Assembly: GCF_016545825.1 (NCBI RefSeq)
Contig: NC_052615.1
Span: 22,188,520-22,252,519, forward strand
Reading direction: 5' to 3'
Length of the DNA stretch: 64,000 bases
From: Eucalyptus grandis
Lineage: Eukaryota > Streptophyta > Magnoliopsida > Myrtales > Myrtaceae
The notes under the pieces were generated by a model. The model worked only from the letters and a program-made list of their open reading frames with translations. It did no database searches and was not told the DNA's origin. This document shows positions 33,661-47,343 of the stretch, piece after piece. Numbering within the stretch: position 1 is the stretch's first letter; each line of letters begins with the position of its first letter. A program made the position numbers and the translations under genes.

Positions 33661-34958
33661 CAAACCCCGGCGATTCGAGCCCAGAGATGGCCTAAACAAA
33701 AGGCAAAAAGCACAGGCCCGTTGATTGCCTCGCGAGTCATGCATGGGCCACGCGAAGCCTCACTATGCTCGCAAGGCCCAGTGCATGACTGGGCTAATCG
33801 TGGATCATGCACGGGCCCTAGACGATCCATACTAGGCCGGTGCCCTAACAAGCCAACCCTACGCAAGAAATACCATGTCATGGTGAGCTAACGCCATTAT
33901 CTTTGTTCGAAAGTTTTAGAAAATAAATAAATTTTGACTAATGGTAACTTTTAAGCATGACATTGGATCAACCTGATTGTTACACCCACAGGCCACGTGG
34001 CATGATGAGCCTATTTGACATTTTTATGAATTTCCAATGTAGTCATTTTAGTTAAATTTAATTGAAAATCGTTGATATAAGACATGACACAACCAACATT
34101 AAAGTAAATAATTTTTATAACTTTTTAAAAAAATTTATATTTTTTTTCCTTTTCATGTCCTTTTTTTTTTTTTTTTTTGCCCTATTTCCCTTTGCTGGTC
34201 ACTGGGACCTTGTCAATTATAGGCTCAAGTTTGAAAAGTAGACATCGGCTTGACAATTTTAAAGCCATGAAAGACCATTATTTTTCAAAATTAAGAGACA
34301 TGGAGAACCTCATTTGATTATGAGATCTGACTTCACGCATCATGACCTTATTGTAGTTTTAGAAAAGTTTGACTGATGTGATTATTTCCTCATATATAAT
34401 ATCTGATCGGCTCGATTTTTCTTGCATTTGAATGCTCACGATAGCTAGTTTTCGAGACATGTGTTCACAATTAGAAAATCCCAATTTTTTTTATACTTCA
34501 GAAAACATGTGACCTTATTGAAGATAAAAAAAAGTTGAGCATTGGACAGGTAGTGATATGAGCCAAAAAAAAAAAAAAAATCAGCGGGTCGCATCTTAAA
34601 AAAGAGAAGGATAATCTCTGATGAACTCCAAAATTGGTTGTGCCATTCACCCGCCATTCAAAGTAAGGAAGTGAAAGGTTTCCCGCGCATTTTCTCAATT
34701 ATATCACGATCGATGAGCGGCGCCAGTGGCGAAGTCAACAAGTCTCGCTGATTCGAGCTTGAGCCTCGAATCTCTGCTCTGCCTTGGGTCAGGTTCGTTC
34801 GTTTGAGGTAGATACATCCATCTCTCGAGGAGAGCAAACCTACCCATCCTTATTCCGAAGTTGCAATAATCATGGCCAGTAAAATATCCCACGCCTGCGA
34901 CTCTGCGGTACCTTCGGCCCCACGTGAAAGTCCATTTCTTCGAACTACGTATCTACCC

Positions 34959-34959
<1 letters not shown>

Positions 34960-34996
<37 letters not shown>
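34960..34996 (+). repeat. (CT)n tract in the copy B promoter
   Basis: A 37-bp CT dinucleotide run 20-odd bp before the TATA-like motif. It is shorter in copy A and interrupted in copy C. CT-rich stretches are common near plant transcription starts. Confidence 0.9.
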
Positions 34997-34998
<2 letters not shown>

Positions 34999-35015
34999 GC
35001 CCCATCAACCCTCGG

Positions 35016-35026
35016 TCCTTTATAGG
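35016..35026 (+). promoter_or_regulatory. Probable TATA box of ERD6-like copy B
   Basis: tcctttatagg lies about 65-75 bp before the ATG, leaving room for a short leader. Copy A has the same motif, and copy C has the weaker ccttcatagg. Inferred from conservation. Confidence 0.5.
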
Positions 35027-35090
35027 CATTGGCTGCTGATTCTTGCCTCCACCATTTGCAGCAAATCCTGTTCTTCACGAGGGCGTTACG

Positions 35091-35685
35091 ATGGAGAGAG
35101 AGAGCCCAGAAGAAGATGGGTTGCTAACAAGCTCTCCGCTTCTGGGCAACTCCGGCAACCCCAAGCCTTCGAATGATCCCCCGGTCACCCCTCTCGTCGT
35201 TTTCGGCACTCTCGTCGCCGTTTGCGGGTCTTTCGCCACTGGGTGTGCTGTGAGTATCATTCCATCAACATTTTCGTCGATTGCTTGCACGTAGTTTGAT
35301 CACTAAGAACCCAGCTCTGTTTTCTGTGAAGCATTCTTGCTTTCCTTCGTTTTCTTCTTTCTTTCTTTCTTGCATTTCTGTCGCAGGTTCTTTCGAATTC
35401 AAGTGAATGTCTCGTCAGAGAAAGGAAGAGCGAGAAACGAATTTCTCGGTCAATGTTTGCCCTTTTACAACTTTCTTTTCTTTTCAAAATGGTGGTTCTG
35501 GCATTCCTATGATGTTGCAACCATATCTGTGTCTTCTCGTTAAATGTCTGCTTGCTTTCTTCCTTTTGTTTTTTTCGTTCTTTTTGCGGGGGGTGGTGGG
35601 TGAGGAGTGAAAGTGAACACTGTCGCTGCAGAGGCACGTGTCGTGGATCACATGGTTTAATGGACCCTAGATATTATGTTCACCT

Positions 35686-35722
<37 letters not shown>

Positions 35723-38700
35723 TTGGGGGGGGTCAGAAAACGACTTGGAATTTGAGAATGTCATAATTTGGACAACATTCAAAGACTCGAGCTGCTTCTC
35801 TAGTATGAATTCAGTTTTTTTTTTTTATTTTTAAATGGATACTCAATACGGCAAAAAGACATGAAATTATCACATTCCACTGCTCGGATTGCATTTTTGA
35901 GAAAAGATCCTTCTAAAAACCAGTTTTCAGGTTATTTAATATCTTATTTTGGGATAAATACAACTTGCCATAATTTTTTATATTTTTCGGTGCACTTAAG
36001 TTTCACAAATTTGAAAATTGATCATTTAAGTGTCATGGGTGATCTACTTTGCTAGTACCGTAGACACCAATGTAAACAATTTTTGTAGTTTTTTTGCTCA
36101 TTTAAATATCACAAATTTGAAAAATCGATTATTTAAGTAGCATTGACAATTGAACTCCTTGAAAAAGATTTGGTGAGCGCCTTCGCACCCTCACCCATGG
36201 TTGGCGAAGCTACCATGGCTTTGGGTGAGGTCATCACGTCCTTGCTGTGAAGGCCCTCGCCTACACGATGATGGCCTTGCCTATGGCCATGGCTTTGGGT
36301 GAGGTCATCACGTCCTCTCTGTGAAGGCCCTCGCCTACACGGCAATGGCCTTGCCTATGGCCTTTACAGCCCCGCCAGCTAAGGGTGAGGTCTTTGTGGC
36401 TGGCGCATAAAAAAAAGAAGAAAAATAATAGAAAATTCAAAAATAATAAAAATTAATTTATTTTTGAATGCAAAAAAAAAACTTACGTAGGATGATTTAC
36501 CAAAAATAACACTTAAATAATCGATTTTACTTTGGTGTGGCTTTTTAAGTGAGCCAAAATAAAATAAAAATTAATTATGACACTCAGATGACTATTGGAT
36601 GAAAATTGTACTTGTCCCCTTATTTTGTCTTGTCTTACTCTGTTGGGGCTGTAGTTTTTCATGAGGTTGCTCTCCACCAAGTAGAAGTCACCATAAACGG
36701 TGGCATATTTTTCTAATGCAGTCTGGTTATTCATCACCTGCTGAGTCTGGAATAATGGAGGATCTCGGGCTCTCTACCACAGAGGTGAGTCCCATCATGC
36801 ATACGTGCTACACGTCCTCCGTGCATTGCTAGAATGTATCAGTCATTTCTTTTGTTCAGTAATCGCAAATTTCATCCGAACTTTTACCTAAAAGCATGGT
36901 TGATACCCAAAAGCTAACTGTGACTTCTTTATTCGTAATACCATTGAAAGCAGGGAATTCGCGCGTCATGATTTCGGGTTCTCCAATATTGAAATTCCCC
37001 ATTTTTCATGTTACAGTATTCGCTTTTTGGTTCTATATTATCGGTAGGAGCGTTAATAGGAGCTCTGGTTAATGGGTGGATGACAGATAAGGTGGGTCGC
37101 AGATGTGTAAGTCATTCTCTAGCCTTTCCCGCTATTCTTGAATTTGAAAGTCATACATCTTCAGTGAAGAACCGGAAAGATCTTACAGAATTCTTGACTG
37201 ATGTGTTTGTGACGCAGACAATGGGGATTTCACAGACAATTTCAGCTGCAGGATGGCTTTCTATAGCATTTGCCAAGGTTTGCGCTCTGTCTATTTGCCG
37301 CTTCAAAATTCTGCTTCTTAGATTGTCAAAGCCTTGATTCAAAAAGCTTCAGTTCCATTTCCTGCTCTCACGTTTACTAGATAATGTATAAGCGCACCGA
37401 GGAATATCTTGACGGGCAAGGAGTTTGAATAGTGAACTCCTGGGAGTATTTCTGCGACTTTCACTTCATTTCAAATACTGATGTGTCACATGCTCCCCGG
37501 GACAAATTGAGTTTCAAACTATTCCTCCATCTGGTCAAGGAGTCGCCCTTGAAAAGGAAAAAAAACTAAATTTCTTGCTAAAATTTGAAGATTATTCGAT
37601 CATAATTTATTTTTCTGAGTTCTGTATTCTCTGAAAAGGCCGTGCAGTAGTTAATGTTGTATTGCATGTTACCTTGCAGAATGCATGGTGGCTCAATATC
37701 GGAAGACTGTTGAATGGAGTTGGCTATGGGATTGCATGTTACGTGGTAAATGCAGAAAAATACAGATCCCTTGTCCTGATTAATTTGTAGGAGATGTCGG
37801 TGATCATTTTGCAGCCAAACAGGTACCTGTGTACATTGCCGAAATAACACCCAAAAGTATCCGGGGAGCATTCACAGCATTAAATCAGGTGAAATATTTT
37901 GGGCCATTGTAGAATGTTAATCGTGTCAACTTGATGCATTGCCCGTTGACCTTTGCTTGGACTTGTTGCAGTTTTTGTTAAGCTGTGGCATTTCGTTGAT
38001 TTTCTTTGTGGGAACTATTGTTTCCTGGCGTATCTTGGCTTTGATAGGTACTGTCTTCGTTCTCTTCTGCTTTATTTGTTAGATTTATCTTGAGAAACAT
38101 CAAAAGATCACTGTCCATGATTTCATTTTCAGCTTGCAGCCCCTGCGTACTTCAAATTTTCGGTTTGTTTTTTACCCCGGAATCTCCTAGATGGCTGGTA
38201 GGTTGTTTATGGAGTGTATCACGTACTCATGAGGAGCCACATAGATCATTATCGTTCTTATTTGAAACTTTAATTTGAATTGTGGACATCACCTTTCACT
38301 CTATCCATCTTCATCCGATGCTAACGATTTCATGTGTGTGATGTCCAAATTCGTTATTCGATGGAGACAATTTGAGGGTTGAATAACCATGACATAATGA
38401 AACTTGGATGAGTAGTTGATGGGGCATTTTAAATCGCACAAGTAGCACGCTACATCCCATTGAAGAGTATTTTGTAGCACACCGCAACATATCAAAGGCA
38501 TGGGAATCTTTGAATTGCTCTTACGCGAAGCACATTACTCTGATAAAATTTTAGACTGAAAATGGGAATAATATTAATGAATTCAGCATCTAACCAAGAA
38601 TAGCTTTCCTCATGACTGAAATTGCAGTTTAGTGGAAAAATGAGAATGGCCAAAGGTATAGGCGTTATAATTTCCCTCTCAAATACGATTCGCGTGAATC

Positions 38701-40698
38701 ATTTTTGTGAGAATACACTAATTATTTAAAAATCTAAAATCATAACATGAAGGTGATGTTGTAGGAATTTTGGAGTGAGGACTATGCATTTTCCATTACA
38801 AGGAAGATGATTAGTGTAGTTATTGACAGGTAAAAGTCGGTCAAGAAAAGGAGTTTGAAGTCACATTGCAAAGACTCCGAGGCAAAAATGTTGACATTTC
38901 TCGGGAAGTGGCAGATATCAAAGTAATTTTTCCATTTCATATGTCAACAGGAGAAAGTTGTCCCTCTTCCTTTTCTGTTTGAATATTTTGATTCGTATTG
39001 TCTTACAGGACTATACAGAAACCTTTGAGCGGCAATCGCAGTCTAGAATTCTCGATTTGTTTCAACAAAGATACGCTCATTCCCTCATTGTAACATTTCC
39101 TCCAAAATATTCGAATTGCTTCCCATATTTTGCTCAGTTTTTTTTTCCATGTCCTAATATTTTCAAAGCTTAGATAGGAGTGGGATTGGTGATACTTCAA
39201 CAATTTGGAGGCCTGGATGTAATTCTCTGTTATGCGAGCTCTATATTTGAATCAGCTGGTAAAAATCATGCTATAAATTCGTTAGTTAATCATAAAGAAT
39301 GAAGACTTGGTAACTTTAACTTATAATGCTGACAGACTTTTCCAGCAGCATTGGTACCAGAAGCATGGCGATTGTCCAGGTAATAGACTATCTTGAATTG
39401 CGCTGAGGAAGATGAATTTTATTTATCACATATTCAAGATTCCTCGCCTATTTTGCAGATCCCGGCAAATGCTCTTAGTGTAATCTTGACAGATAAAGCC
39501 GGAAGAAGACCGCTTTTACTGGTGACAAAACCAATACATATCGATGTAATCTCCTAAAGTAAGCCACTCATAAATATAACCAAATCTGATCTTCATTTGC
39601 AGGTTTCTTCTGCTGGAATGGGCTTGAGTTGCTTTCTTCTAGGATTCTCATTCTTCATGCAGGTACGTGAACGCGAACTATGCCAGCTCATTCTTCTTGA
39701 CCTCATGAAGTGGCCTGGTTTTTTGTTTTAACACCATCCTATGAAACCAGGACCTGAAGTATTGGAAGGAAGTCACTCCCATTTTGGTGTATGCAGGCCT
39801 TATGGTAAGTTTGTCTGACTTGCTTTTCAAACTTATATGGCTAGCTCTCATGATTGAGGGCATAATGAGTTGCGGCTTAATCCATTACCAGGCAATAATA
39901 CACTGGAGATCATATACTTCGACAAAAGAACAAAGGATTTTGCATCTAATAGTTATTATTCAATTTTAGAACATATATGGCAAATGAATTTTTTTGTCCG
40001 CTCATTGCTCAATCTGTCTAGGACAAGATGGGGAAGAAAAAGAAAAAAAGTTGGACCACATTTTATTTCTAGCAGGGAAGCAACAGTCTAATAATTTTTC
40101 TATAAAGTAGTACTGATTCCAAGTCCTCGACCGTCTTTCCAGGAGTAGTTGTACTGACGTTACTGACAGATGATTTATGCTGTTAGGGGTATTCTATAGC
40201 TTGCTCACTTGGCATGGCAGGGTTACCGTGGGTTATAATGTCTGAGGTAAATAGATAATTTGAGTCTAAAATTGCACTCTATTATCTCCATTTCGAGATC
40301 ACATATAGGACTCCCACTTATTCCAATGCTCATATTCGCAATAGGTATTCCCATTGAATGTCAAAGGGCCGGCTGGAAGCCTGGTGACCTTCGCCAGGTG
40401 GTCCTGTGCTTGGATCGTTACCTACACTTTCAACTTCATGTTTGAATGGAGCGCAGCCGGTAATTAATTCTCCATTCTCTCCTTCCTGTTCTATACTTTT
40501 CACCAGCTATGCTTCTCTGGAGCCTATAAACACATGAACTAACAAATCTCTGTCTTGACTATGCTACATTCAGGAACCTTTTTAATTTTCGCGTGCATTT
40601 GTGGTTTAGCTATCTTATTCACTGCGAAGCTAGTGCCGGAGACCAAGGGGCGAGCATTGGAAGAATTGCAAGCATCACTTGCCCATTTTCTGCAATGA
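35091..40698 (+). CDS. ERD6-like monosaccharide transporter, copy B (intact, 474 aa)
   Basis: MFS sugar porter, ERD6-like group, predicted to move hexoses with protons across an internal (probably vacuolar) membrane. Exons: 35091-35249, 36722-36784, 37017-37106, 37218-37277, 37680-37745, 37823-37888, 37972-38047, 38133-38197, 38830-38922, 39009-39089, 39174-39258, 39336-39379, 39459-39521, 39603-39662, 39751-39804, 40187-40246, 40345-40459, 40574-40698. They sum to 1425 nt (474 codons plus TGA), with all GT-AG sites in phase. Motifs: DKVGRRC (98-104), PESPRWL (209-215), QQFGG (282-286), DKAGRR (328-333), VPETKGR (454-460). The family YY pair at 292-293 is CY here. The N-terminus is a short acidic/Ser tail and the first membrane span ends exon 1. 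It is the only copy with a plain gene body and TATA-like motif, so the best candidate for the expressed gene. Confidence 0.93.
35689..35721 (+). repeat. Poly-T tract in intron 1 of copy B
   Basis: 33 T's followed by a G-rich stretch; absent from the same place in A and C (acctggattttgagaatg). Possibly microsatellite growth or the tail of a tiny retroposed piece. Confidence 0.85.
35945..36606. mobile_element. Intron-1 MITE, copy B version
   Basis: Same element as 16280-16800 and 52490-53135. Its left arm includes aaaattgatcatttaagtg and its core contains a tandem partial duplication of ggctttgggtgaggtcatc (near 36217 and 36291). No coding potential. Confidence 0.6.
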
Positions 40699-41044
40699 TT
40701 TCTGCTTTGTGTTGAATTCTGAACTGGTAGGATGAAGCAACCAAGATTGGTGTCTGCAACTCGGCTGACTGAGTGTCCACTTGTATTTTTGGTGCCTAAA
40801 AGTTAGTAAAATTATTTTCGAGAGGCACCTGTATGTCATGTTCTTGATCGCTTGGCTCATACCAAGACAATAGGTTGACCTGGATTATTTAAGAAGATAA
40901 TAATTTTTCGCAACAACTACTTTGTATCATATTCCACTCACCCTAGACAAATGAGAGGATGTCTCGGACAATCTGATAGTTGTTACCACGTTTTCATATG
41001 ATAAGATCCACTCGAATCACAGGAAAGCAAGTATCTGACTTAGA

Positions 41045-42129
41045 GAGAAAAGTGCCAAAAAAGTCTTAATAGTATCAATTCAGTCATATACTTTTCAATT
41101 ATACCAATTTAATCCTAAATCTTTTCATATTGATACTAATTTAGTCCATTCAACTAATTTTAACCGAAAATTGCTGACGTGGTTGACAACGGTCTTATGT
41201 GGTGCCATTTGGACAAATTTTATAATTTTTTATATTATTTTCAGATTTTTAAATTATTTTTTTCCTTTTTTTCTCTCTTTTTTCCCCCTTTCTCCTCACC
41301 CCTTGGTCAGTGAGGTCGCCGGCTGACCATCACCGGCCACAGGCTGGTCGGGGTAAGAACCCCCACGCCCTCGCCGGTCACTAGCAAGGGCTGCCGCGCC
41401 TCATCGGCCACGGGCGAGGCGTCGGGCCCTGCCTAGATCTAGGCGAGGGCCTAAACCCTCGCCCGTTGGCCGACAAGAGCGCGGCGGCCCTCGCTCATGG
41501 CGAGATGAGGGTGTAGCGGCCCTCGCCCAAATCCAAGCGAGGCATGACGCCCCCGCTTGTCATGAGAGAGGGCATTGGGCCCTTGCCTAGATCCAGGCGA
41601 GAGGCCATGACGGCCTCACCTAAGGCGTTGTGGCTCTCGCCCGCCACAAGCGTGGGCCTTTGTGCCCTCACTTGTGGCTGACGAGGGCACGGAGGCCCTC
41701 GTCGGCCAACGGGCAAGGGTTTTAGTCCTCTCTTGGATCTGGGCAGGGGTTGACGCCCTCACCTGTGGCTAGCAAGGGACCCTCGCCAGTGGCCGGCGAG
41801 GGCGCAGGGCCCTCACCCCGACCAGCTTGTGGTCGATGATGGTCGACTGGCAACCTCCCCAGCCAAGGGGTAAAGAGAAAGGAAAAAGGAAAAAAAAAAA
41901 AAAGACAAATAATTTAAAAAATATGAAAAAAATATAAAAATAAATTTTGTCTATGTGGCACCACATAAGATCACTGGCGGCCACGTAGCAATTTCTGACT
42001 TAAATTAGCCGGATGAACTGAATTGGTACCAATATGGAAATGTTTAGGACTAAACTGGTCAAATTAAAAAGTTTAGAACTAAATTGGTACCGTTACAAAA
42101 AATTTAGGACTATTTTGGTATTTTTCCCC
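41045..42129. mobile_element. MULE-like MITE, 1085 bp, with TIRs of about 150 bp
   Basis: The left arm starts gagaaaagtgccaaaaaagtc; the right arm ends gactattttggtatttttcccc, giving imperfect inverted repeats of about 150 bp. It is flanked by a 9-bp near-duplication (tgacttaga 41036-41044, taatttaga 42130-42138). The same spot in unit A (near 26465) is uninterrupted: gtatctgatttagattgctc. The core 41290-41860 is GC-rich with repeated gccctcgcc words and no recognisable transposase. A 9-bp duplication and long TIRs fit Mutator-like elements. Confidence 0.8.
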
Positions 42130-42138
42130 TAATTTAGA

Positions 42139-42473
42139 TCACTCAAGTACATTGCATGAAACTCATTTATAATAAAAATACGTCAAATGATAATTATTAC
42201 TTCAATCAAATTTGTGAAAGATGCCCTTTAAATACTAACTTTGCCTTGCCTCTTTGTTTTGCATCTATTGCGGAGTTTTCTCAGCAGTTGTGCTACTTGC
42301 TGCATTTCTTGACAAGATTGGTACACGTCAAGTAGAAGGTACCATTAACTAGTGGCACGTTTTTACACTATAGACTGGACATTCTTAACCAGCCAAATTA
42401 GGCATAATGGGCAACAGCCGCAAGGCCCATCATGCATTTGCGCTATATTTCTATAACTGTTCATCTATCAATA
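42139..42473 (+). pseudogene. Remnant of the second ERD6-like gene behind copy B, cut by copia
   Basis: Continues the unit A homology: intron sequence (gcatctattgcggagttttc), cttgacaagattggtacac, then an exon 2-like stretch near 42372-42410 (ttcttaaccagccaaattag). It ends abruptly at 42473, where the copia LTR begins; exons 3-5 present behind A and C are missing here. Confidence 0.75.
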
Positions 42474-43694
42474 TGGATAATACTAGTAAGAACATCAAGA
42501 GAGAGGTAAATAAGTGTCTAAAAGAAATCTTGACAAATAAATACGAAATAAAATTAGTTGCAAGTAAAGTATGGATGAAGATTATAATTAGTTTCACTAA
42601 ACACCAGACTTTTGCAATGATTTGTAAGTGTGCAACAAACTTAAATAAGAAGAGTTAAGAGAAGAGAAAATTGCATTCGAAATTTATAATAGTTTGATTT
42701 AAATTAAGTCTACGTCCACTTTCCCATGCTGACAACTTACTAGCTATATTTCATTATATGATCAATAAGAGATTACAACTTTAAGTGCAAACACCTAGTG
42801 GTAGATCATACTACCTTACTAAGTCATTCTTTTGGTATTTCTATCATGATGACAAATGTTTAAGCTCATAAAAAACAAATGTATAATCGAAGTTCGCTCA
42901 GACTTTGGAATTCTAGAATCTACGCTTCGTCTCTTATTTGCTCCTCGGTCCTTAGTCTCCTTAAATATTCATCTACTTCCAAACTAGCCATTGGACAATA
43001 TTTAGAGGATCATTTTCCAATTTACTTGGTGGATAGATCTGTATCAAGAAAATTAAGTAGCCCTTGAGTGACTGAAACAAAATCCCAAGTTGATTATGAT
43101 CACCCATACAAATAGAATCTTGGTTTCCATAAATAGAACTTCTTCATTTAGAAAGTTATTGTCTTCAGGATCTAATTGTCAATCAATTAGATTTAGTCAA
43201 TCAAATCTATCTTAATGTAGAATCCAAACAAGATCACTAGCTGTTATACGTTTTGGGCTTGTGTCATGTTCTATCAACTTGTCTCATTTTGAATTTGCTT
43301 TGTTATAAATTTGTCACGTTTTGGATTTCGCTCTATCGTTTTGAACCTATCATGTTTTGGACCTGTTCTGTTTGTATGTAAAGTCTCTTGTTCTATATGT
43401 ATATAAAGTTTAAGTGTCTTATGTCTAAAGTAGGCTTTACAATCTGGTCGTAAGTTTGAACATATTCATCCTTATAGTTTGCTTCTGAATATATTTAGTC
43501 TTAAGGTCTAAACACAATTTAAATAAGTTCAACTTCAATGTAGAGTCTATCTTTTGGTTCTTCTAAATATAATCCTTGATAATATGATTTACACATTCTA
43601 TCACATGCATAGTATTTTATTTAATCATTAAACATGTTAGTAGCCTTTGATATATTTTGTCATCTTCAAAACAACATAATGGATTACCCTAACA
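42474..43694 (-). repeat. Copia 3' LTR, about 1221 bp
   Basis: On the minus strand it begins TGTTAGGGTAATCC directly after the polypurine tract and ends ...ACTAGTATTATCCA at 42474. Positions 42484-43072 align with 47366-47940, with many differences, so the element is old. Confidence 0.75.
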
Positions 43695-43709
43695 ATCTCC
43701 CCCTTTTTG
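43695..43709 (-). promoter_or_regulatory. Copia polypurine tract
   Basis: The minus strand reads caaaaagggggagat immediately before the LTR start TGTTAGGG; this is the plus-strand priming site of the element. Confidence 0.8.
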
Positions 43710-46700
43710 AATATGACAAAACAATATATGAATACGTAGATATGTAAAAACGCTTTTAAAGACATTAATAAATCAAGACAGATTTTAAAGAATGTAATTC
43801 AAATCAAACGATAGTAGAAGATAGCAAATTAGATTGAGCATAATTACATGTAGAAAGAGAATCGCAACTAAATAAATAATACCAACACATATGTATATTT
43901 ATATTCTTTCCCTATTTTTGTCATAATCAAAAAGCAATAACAATGGAAAGAGTATCACATAGAGAATATAAAGTGATAACAAATATATTTTGCATGAAAC
44001 ACAATTTCCAAAAATATCAACTTCTAAAAAGTAAGTTGAATATCAAAGATACGAAATGAGTTCATGTTCATTATATATATATCAAATATTTAATGAGAAT
44101 TATGGATGCATTATAAAATTCACTAACCCTTTTCTTATAATAAAACAATAATGTAAACAGCAAATTTGTTAATGACAAAAATAAGGGAAATAAAAGATGC
44201 ACTAACTAGATTTTGTAGAACTTGACAAGTTTCAACATATTTACATTTTCCTTTCTTCCATAATAATCAAGATCATAATCAATTCAAATTTTTTTTTTCC
44301 AATACTTGATCAATGCTCACCCTCAATTTGGTGCCTTTTTGAGGTAATCACATTATTCCCCTTTCTTTTGGATTCATTTTCTCAATCTGTCATTATGACA
44401 ATATTTGCGAATAGAACTTATTGTGGCTTGAGCATATTTAACCAGAATGTTATTCCTTTATTTCCTCTTTCGTACGACTCATTAGAGGCTTGCCCAATAA
44501 TTTGCAAAAATTTGTGCAAGAAGGGAAATTTTCAAACCTCCAAAATATAGTACAAAATCTTCACATTTTTTGAATTAAGCTTTCCAAATTTTTACTTTTG
44601 CCAACTGCAAATTCTTGTATAAGATAACAATCTTCGCAAAAATATCACAAACTACCTTCCTCTGATTGGCAAATCAAACTTGCTAGATATAATATATCTT
44701 CTAAGAATATAGCAAGAGTATCCATGGATATGCAATAATATCTTTCATGATCAAAGGGTTTTCTTTAAGCATAAAACTCAAAAGCATAATATTGATGCAT
44801 TTTGCAAAAGGAAAGTAAACAGTTTTGTCACATGTCAAATCAAGTAATAAAAAAAATGCAATGCCTTATGTTTATGACAAGAGATATTTGCAATATAAAT
44901 CTTATATAATTCATAAGCAATCAACTAGAATTGTCATAAATTCAAGTAGAAATTTGAAAGACAAGATGATAGATTCGAAATTTTATATTCTCTTACCCAA
45001 GGTATATGTTTGAAATATATCATTGATTTTAAAGATAATCATTGCAAACTTCGCTTGATATACTTTTTCTTGATTGCACCATGATTTGCGTAGATTTGTA
45101 AATATTCTTCATTTGTAAAATTTCCTGCAATGAACTCGTTTCGTTTTTGGTATTCATGAATTTGGATCATTCCTTTACGTTAGAACAAAATATGCAATTT
45201 TCATAAATAATCAAATATTCTTTCTAAACTCATCATAATAGAGTATTTAAGGGAGACTATCTTGCATAATGAATTAATATCTCATAAAACAGATTTCCAC
45301 TTTGCAAAATATGACAAAATTAAAAAGCATAAAATCAGGCCAAATAATATGAATTATCTCTAAGCAAGATATCAAATCAATTACACGTATTAAATTAAAT
45401 CCCAACTCATTAGAAAATTGTGCACAATAAATTCTCACTTAGGTAAACCATGGTAAAATCAAAGAGAATAAAATCCTTGAATATTTATCCAAACAATAAA
45501 ATTCATTCAATCAAATTTCATCTTATAAATTACCAAAACTATATCACACAATTTTTCTTCAATATGAATATGCTCATTATAAAATTTGAATGAATCAAGG
45601 CATAAAGAGGATATTATCGAATATCAAGTATATTGAGAATTTATAAAAATTTAAATTATGTACCCAACCCAAAATCAAGAATATACCTTCCTTACTAAAT
45701 TCTCTTTCTTATTTTCTTTATTCCTTGAAAGAAAAACAGCTCATTTTTTCTTTGGTATCCAGATTTTCTTGGGTCCACAAGAGTTAATAGAGTATGTTGT
45801 CTTTATCCAGTCTCTCTTAAATGGTCTCTAGACTTTAGGATATTCATTCTCAAAGTGTTCTAGATCTCCACATTTGGAGCACTTAAGAGCACTTCAGCCA
45901 ACAGGTTTTATGAAGATTTTTTGAAAATGTTGTTTATAAAACAGTCTAGGAGATCTTTATTTAATACTCTTCTTGATTTTAGGAAAATCTATGAGAGAAT
46001 CACTTTCTTTATTGAAATCAATTCCTGATTTATTATAGTAAGGTACCTATATGGAAATGATATGCTCCAATGTTTTGAACCCTTTGAAAATTTTGTCGAA
46101 ATATTTGAAGATTCTTTCTTTAAAGAATTATTTTCTTTGACAAGTAAATCTGAACTTTCTTTTGTTTGTAGAAAATCCTTTTACAAAATTTCAAACTTTT
46201 CTTTTTGAGAAAGATCTCGTTGCCTAAGTAATAAATTCTCCTTTTTTAGTTTGAAGATCCTTTTAAGAGCGTACTTGAGATTTAATCACAATTCATCAAT
46301 ATATTTAGATGCCTATGAGGGATTTTAAGGTAATTTACCTTAAATTCTGTGTTCGATTCTGATTCTGAATCTAAATCTGAGTCTGAATATAAATTTGTCA
46401 TCAAGCATATATTTTCTTACTCATCATCTTCTTCCATTGTTCTTCCGCCCATTCTGCTTCTATTGTTTCTTCCAATTGAACCTCCTTCCTTTTCTATATA
46501 GCTTTCTAAATGTCTTGATCATAAGAACAAGTTTTTTGTCATCCATATCATTTCAGAGTTTGTATCATCAGAATCAACGTTAGATCTAAATGCAATGGAC
46601 ATTTTACCTTGTGGATCTTCATCATTGATTTGTTCTACTTCATAATATTGAAGAGTGCTAATAAGTTCATCAACGGATAGTCGTATAATTTTTTCTGTTT

Positions 46701-46905
46701 CTCATATTGAGGTCTTGACATTATTCTAGTCATTTGATAGTCCTCACAAAAGTTTGTTGACTTTTATTGGAGTAGATATTGGTTGTTCTTGATAAGCCAG
46801 ACCATTCACAATCTCTGTAAAACGACTGAATATATCTCTAATTGACTCTCCTAGCCTCATCTTGAAGGATTCATACTAGCTAAATAGAATATTCACTTTT
46901 GTTTC

Positions 46906-47199
46906 TTATACACAATCAGTCCATTCATGAGTAACATGAAGTCTATCCCAGACTTCTTTGGCTATTTCACATGAAGAAAATCTATTATACTTAGTAGGAG
47001 ACAAAACACAATATAAAAAATAAATGGCTTTTGCATCAAGAGCTTCTCTTTTGAACATCTCTATCCAAGGCATAAAAGCAGGGGGTTCAGTTTCTTTGTC
47101 TTTGCTATTCTCGTTTGATGTAGACACAGCAGTGAGATTGATTCCATTTTCCACAACATCCCAATGTAAGGGATTTGTGGATATTAGGAAAGCCTTCAT
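46906..47199 (-). pseudogene. Copia gag fragment (UBN2-type)
   Basis: A minus-strand frame of 97 codons: MKAFLISTNPLHWDVVENGI, then EMFKREALDAKAIYFLYCVL and a stretch ending SCEIAKEVWDRLHVTHEWT. This is the characteristic gag core of plant copia elements. The start lacks the usual N-terminus and the frame ends in a stop at 46906. Further gag sequence continues, disrupted, to about 45700 (GPKKIWIPKK near the end). No host role. Confidence 0.88.
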
Positions 47200-47343
47200 T
47201 TTGTTCTTCCAAACATTATATTATTTTCTATCGAAATAAGGTGATCTGGTGTTACTTTGACCCTTGACAAGTTTTGATGCTAAAACACTAGCCATAGAAG
47301 ATCTTTAGCTCAAACTAAAAACACTTCAATAAAACGAGCACTT

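Larger units (their letters stand above)
33660..35090 (+). other. 5' flank of the copy B unit
   Basis: Homologous to 13590-14858 and 47955-50015. The left part (33670-33870) carries repeated gcatgggcc-type words shared with 47960-48150. Confidence 0.7.
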
